Source of the DNA: Campylobacterota bacterium
GTDB lineage: Bacteria > Campylobacterota > Campylobacteria > Campylobacterales > Sulfurovaceae
DNA length: 6,420 nt
Assembly: GCA_011330645.1 (NCBI GenBank)
Contig: DRQB01000046.1
Coordinates: 1-6,420, forward strand
Reading direction: 5' to 3'
Part shown: piece after piece, positions 4,883-6,420 of the stretch
Layout: each line of letters starts with the position of its first letter
How positions within the stretch are numbered: position 1 is the stretch's first letter
Program-made: the position numbers and the translations under genes
Notes under the pieces: generated by a model
The model's database searches: none
What the model was told of the DNA's origin: nothing
Seen by the model: only the letters and a program-made list of their open reading frames with translations

Positions 4883-4898
4883 GGAGTATCATTACTCC
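4883..4898 (+). promoter_or_regulatory. hairpin enclosing the Shine-Dalgarno sequence of the MFS gene
   Basis: GGAGTA (4883-4888) pairs perfectly with TACTCC (4893-4898) around the loop TCAT, and the ATG begins at the very next base (4899). The 5' arm contains the GGAG of the SD GAGGAG (4881-4886). When folded, the SD is paired; when open, the SD lies 12 bases from the ATG, which is slightly long. This suggests translational control, or alternatively a 16-bp operator. Confidence 0.5.
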
Positions 4899-6035
4899 AT
4901 GACAAAAACACAAAACAAACACATCCAAACTGCCCTGCTTATGGTTGCCACACTTGGCATCATGTCGGGCATTACCATTGTCTCCTCTTTACCACTCATC
5001 AGCCATACATTTTCTAACATCCCACACATTGAGTTTCTTTCTAAACTCATGTTGACGATTCCCTCCATCATCATCGCACTTTTTTCTCCTTTTGCTGGGC
5101 ACATAGTAGACAAGTTTGGACGGCTAAAGCCTTTGTACGTAGGTATCTTTCTTTTTATTGTAGGTGGGAGTTCTGGGTTTTATTTGCATGACTTTTATGT
5201 CATCTTGGTAGGGCGTGCCATACTTGGGCTTGGGGTTTCGCTCATCATGACTAGCTCTACGGCACTCATAGGTGACTACTTTAGCGAAGAGGTACGGCAT
5301 AAGTTCATGTCAAAACAAGGGATGACTACTGCTCTTGGAGGCATCGTGTTCATTACCACTGGTGGTTTGTTGGCACAACTGCATTGGTCGTACCCTTTTG
5401 CTATCTACCTCATACCTATCTTGTTTGTACCTTTTTTACTAAAGTCTCTTTATGAACCCAAAAAGCATAAACACGTAGAAGATTTAGAAGTGGAAGTAAA
5501 GCTCTTGCCTGTCTACCTCACCGCTTTTTTTGTGATGGTGCTTTTTTATATGCTCCCTACACAGTTTCCCTACCTCATCGTAAATACGCTTGGAGGAAAG
5601 CCTCAAACCATCGGCTTTGTCATCGCTACAGCCATGACCTTTAATGCCCTAACTTCTATGCAATACGCCAAGATAAAAGCCAGATTTTCCTATATACAAA
5701 TCTACGCTGCAACATTTACACTCTTTGCCTTAGGCTTATTCATCATCTCCCAAGCTTCCAGCATCGCCGGACTCTACTTTGCCACAGCACCCATAGGTAT
5801 GGGCTTTGGGCTACTGTTTGTCAATACCAATGCATGGTTTCTCTCACGTGTACCGGCACATAAACGCGGTAAAGCCTCTGGTGTACTCACCTCCAGCTTT
5901 TTCTTAGGACAGTTTGCCTCACCTATACTCTTTGAGCCTATCGTCTCTGCCTATGGCATACAGATGTTATTTTTGATGGTCTCAGGACTTGCCATCGCCA
6001 TTGCTATCGTTCTAGTGATAAAAAGTAGAAATTAG
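4899..6035 (+). CDS. MFS transporter, DHA1-like 12-TM (378 aa)
   Basis: A probable inner-membrane proton-driven exporter of the major facilitator superfamily. About twelve hydrophobic segments fall in two halves of six, separated by a charged loop (about residues 184-201, YEPKKHKHVEDLEVEVKL). The family signature between TM2 and TM3 is present as GHIVDKFGRLKPL (67-79, with D71, G74, R75), and R106 sits in TM4 in LVGRAILGLGVS. A basic loop AHKRGKASGV (320-329) marks the TM10-11 region. Length and layout suit small drug or metabolite exporters, but the substrate cannot be read from the sequence. The frame is open upstream, with an ATG at 4875 and a TTG at 4866. I chose ATG 4899 because it alone has an SD (GAGGAG), which is held in a hairpin. 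Divergent from nhaA; its stop overlaps the stop of the converging effector-binding gene. Confidence 0.9.
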   Translation: MTKTQNKHIQTALLMVATLGIMSGITIVSSLPLISHTFSNIPHIEFLSKLMLTIPSIIIALFSPFAGHIVDKFGRLKPLYVGIFLFIVGGSSGFYLHDFYVILVGRAILGLGVSLIMTSSTALIGDYFSEEVRHKFMSKQGMTTALGGIVFITTGGLLAQLHWSYPFAIYLIPILFVPFLLKSLYEPKKHKHVEDLEVEVKLLPVYLTAFFVMVLFYMLPTQFPYLIVNTLGGKPQTIGFVIATAMTFNALTSMQYAKIKARFSYIQIYAATFTLFALGLFIISQASSIAGLYFATAPIGMGFGLLFVNTNAWFLSRVPAHKRGKASGVLTSSFFLGQFASPILFEPIVSAYGIQMLFLMVSGLAIAIAIVLVIKSRN

Positions 6036-6420
6036 AAGTAATGTACCCCAATATATATCTCCACTTCATCTGCTGATTTATACAACTCAAAGTCTGTCTC
6101 ATAGGCACGTCTTTCATCAATGCTAGGGTCTTCAAAGTATGCCCATATTTGCATCCATGTATCTATGATGGCTTGTGGGAGTTCACCTTTTACGGGGAAC
6201 ATAAGGTACTTTCCTGCTTGAAGCGCTACAGACTTCATCTCGTCTGTTACTTTGAGATTGTCTGCACCTACTAACACATCAAACGCACCCTGTGCATCTG
6301 ACTCGTAATTATGGTACACGCCATATACCGTAGCACCCTCGCCTAAGGTTGGTAACACTTCATGAAAAAAGCGTCCCCAAAGTGGTGATATCTTCTGTGT
6401 CTCAGTGTTCATCTCATCTA
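6032..6420 (-). CDS. GyrI-like / AraC-type effector-binding domain protein, N-terminus beyond right edge
   Basis: A single effector-binding domain without a DNA-binding part in view; such proteins bind small, often cationic or drug-like molecules. Family features include KISPLWGRFFHEVLP, then ATVYGVYHNYESDAQGAFDV, then GKYLMFPVKGELPQAIIDTW and a closing RAYETDFELYKSADEVEIYI. An ATG at 6412 gives 126 residues, but the frame stays open through the window edge (GAT GAG precede it). The reading DEMN just before KISPLW fits the family's usual longer N-terminus, where about 20-30 further residues carry the first beta-strand. The true start therefore probably lies right of the window. The TAA (6034-6032) overlaps the TAG of the MFS gene. 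Sitting beside a transporter suggests a role in sensing or sequestering its substrate (inference). A Cass2-like cassette protein is a related possibility. Confidence 0.85.
   Translation of the reverse strand, partial: DEMNTETQKISPLWGRFFHEVLPTLGEGATVYGVYHNYESDAQGAFDVLVGADNLKVTDEMKSVALQAGKYLMFPVKGELPQAIIDTWMQIWAYFEDPSIDERRAYETDFELYKSADEVEIYIGVHYF

Noticed and set aside
4866..4898. Earlier MFS starts (TTG 4866, ATG 4875)
   Set aside because: Neither has an SD; the added residues EEYHYS are encoded by the SD and hairpin of the ATG at 4899.
1..6420. CRISPR array, tRNA, rRNA or complete insertion sequence
   Set aside because: No regularly spaced direct repeats, no cloverleaf or rRNA-like sequence, and no transposase frame was seen on either strand.

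Overview
The window looks like chromosomal DNA from a moderately AT-rich Gram-negative bacterium. The best guess is a Campylobacterota of the Sulfurovum/Sulfurimonas kind. This rests on overall gene style (NhaA, a Crp-like regulator, a PIF1-like helicase), base composition and weak -35 boxes with strong TATAAT -10 boxes; no marker gene is present, so the assignment is inference. Hand counts of single 60-base lines give about 37-45% G+C in the core genes and about 22-25% in the gene at 506-1306.

Layout. (1) 1-386, minus: N-terminal part of a PIF1-like helicase, cut by the left edge, with a TATAAT box so close to the ATG that its mRNA may be leaderless. (2) About 420-1420: a very AT-rich accessory segment. 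It holds one plus-strand gene (506-1306) for an all-helical protein resembling DUF5677, preceded by a 9-bp inverted repeat and followed at once by two inverted REP-like palindromes. (3) 1420-1912: no recognised gene, but a candidate 36-codon membrane peptide (1617-1727) and a perfect hairpin after it. (4) 1913-4739, minus: nhaA (Na+/H+ antiporter), then a Crp/Fnr-type regulator, then an alpha/beta-hydrolase lipoprotein. Each has its own -10-like box, so this is a same-strand cluster rather than a proven operon. (5) 4740-4898: a divergent control region with three inverted repeats, two of them touching the ribosome-binding sites of nhaA and the facing MFS gene. (6) 4899-6035, plus: a 12-TM MFS transporter, converging with a 4-base overlap on (7) 6032-6420, minus: a stand-alone GyrI-like effector-binding protein running off the right edge.

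How the genes may work together (inference): nhaA and the MFS transporter share a palindrome-rich control region and could answer to a common signal such as ionic, pH or drug stress. The Crp-like protein, which lies just downstream of nhaA and lacks obvious cAMP-binding residues, is a candidate local regulator. The effector-binding protein beside the MFS pump could bind the same small molecules. The most unusual parts are the AT-rich gene with its REP doublet, the possible type I toxin-like peptide, the leaderless promoter geometry seen twice, and the SD-sequestering hairpin of the MFS gene.
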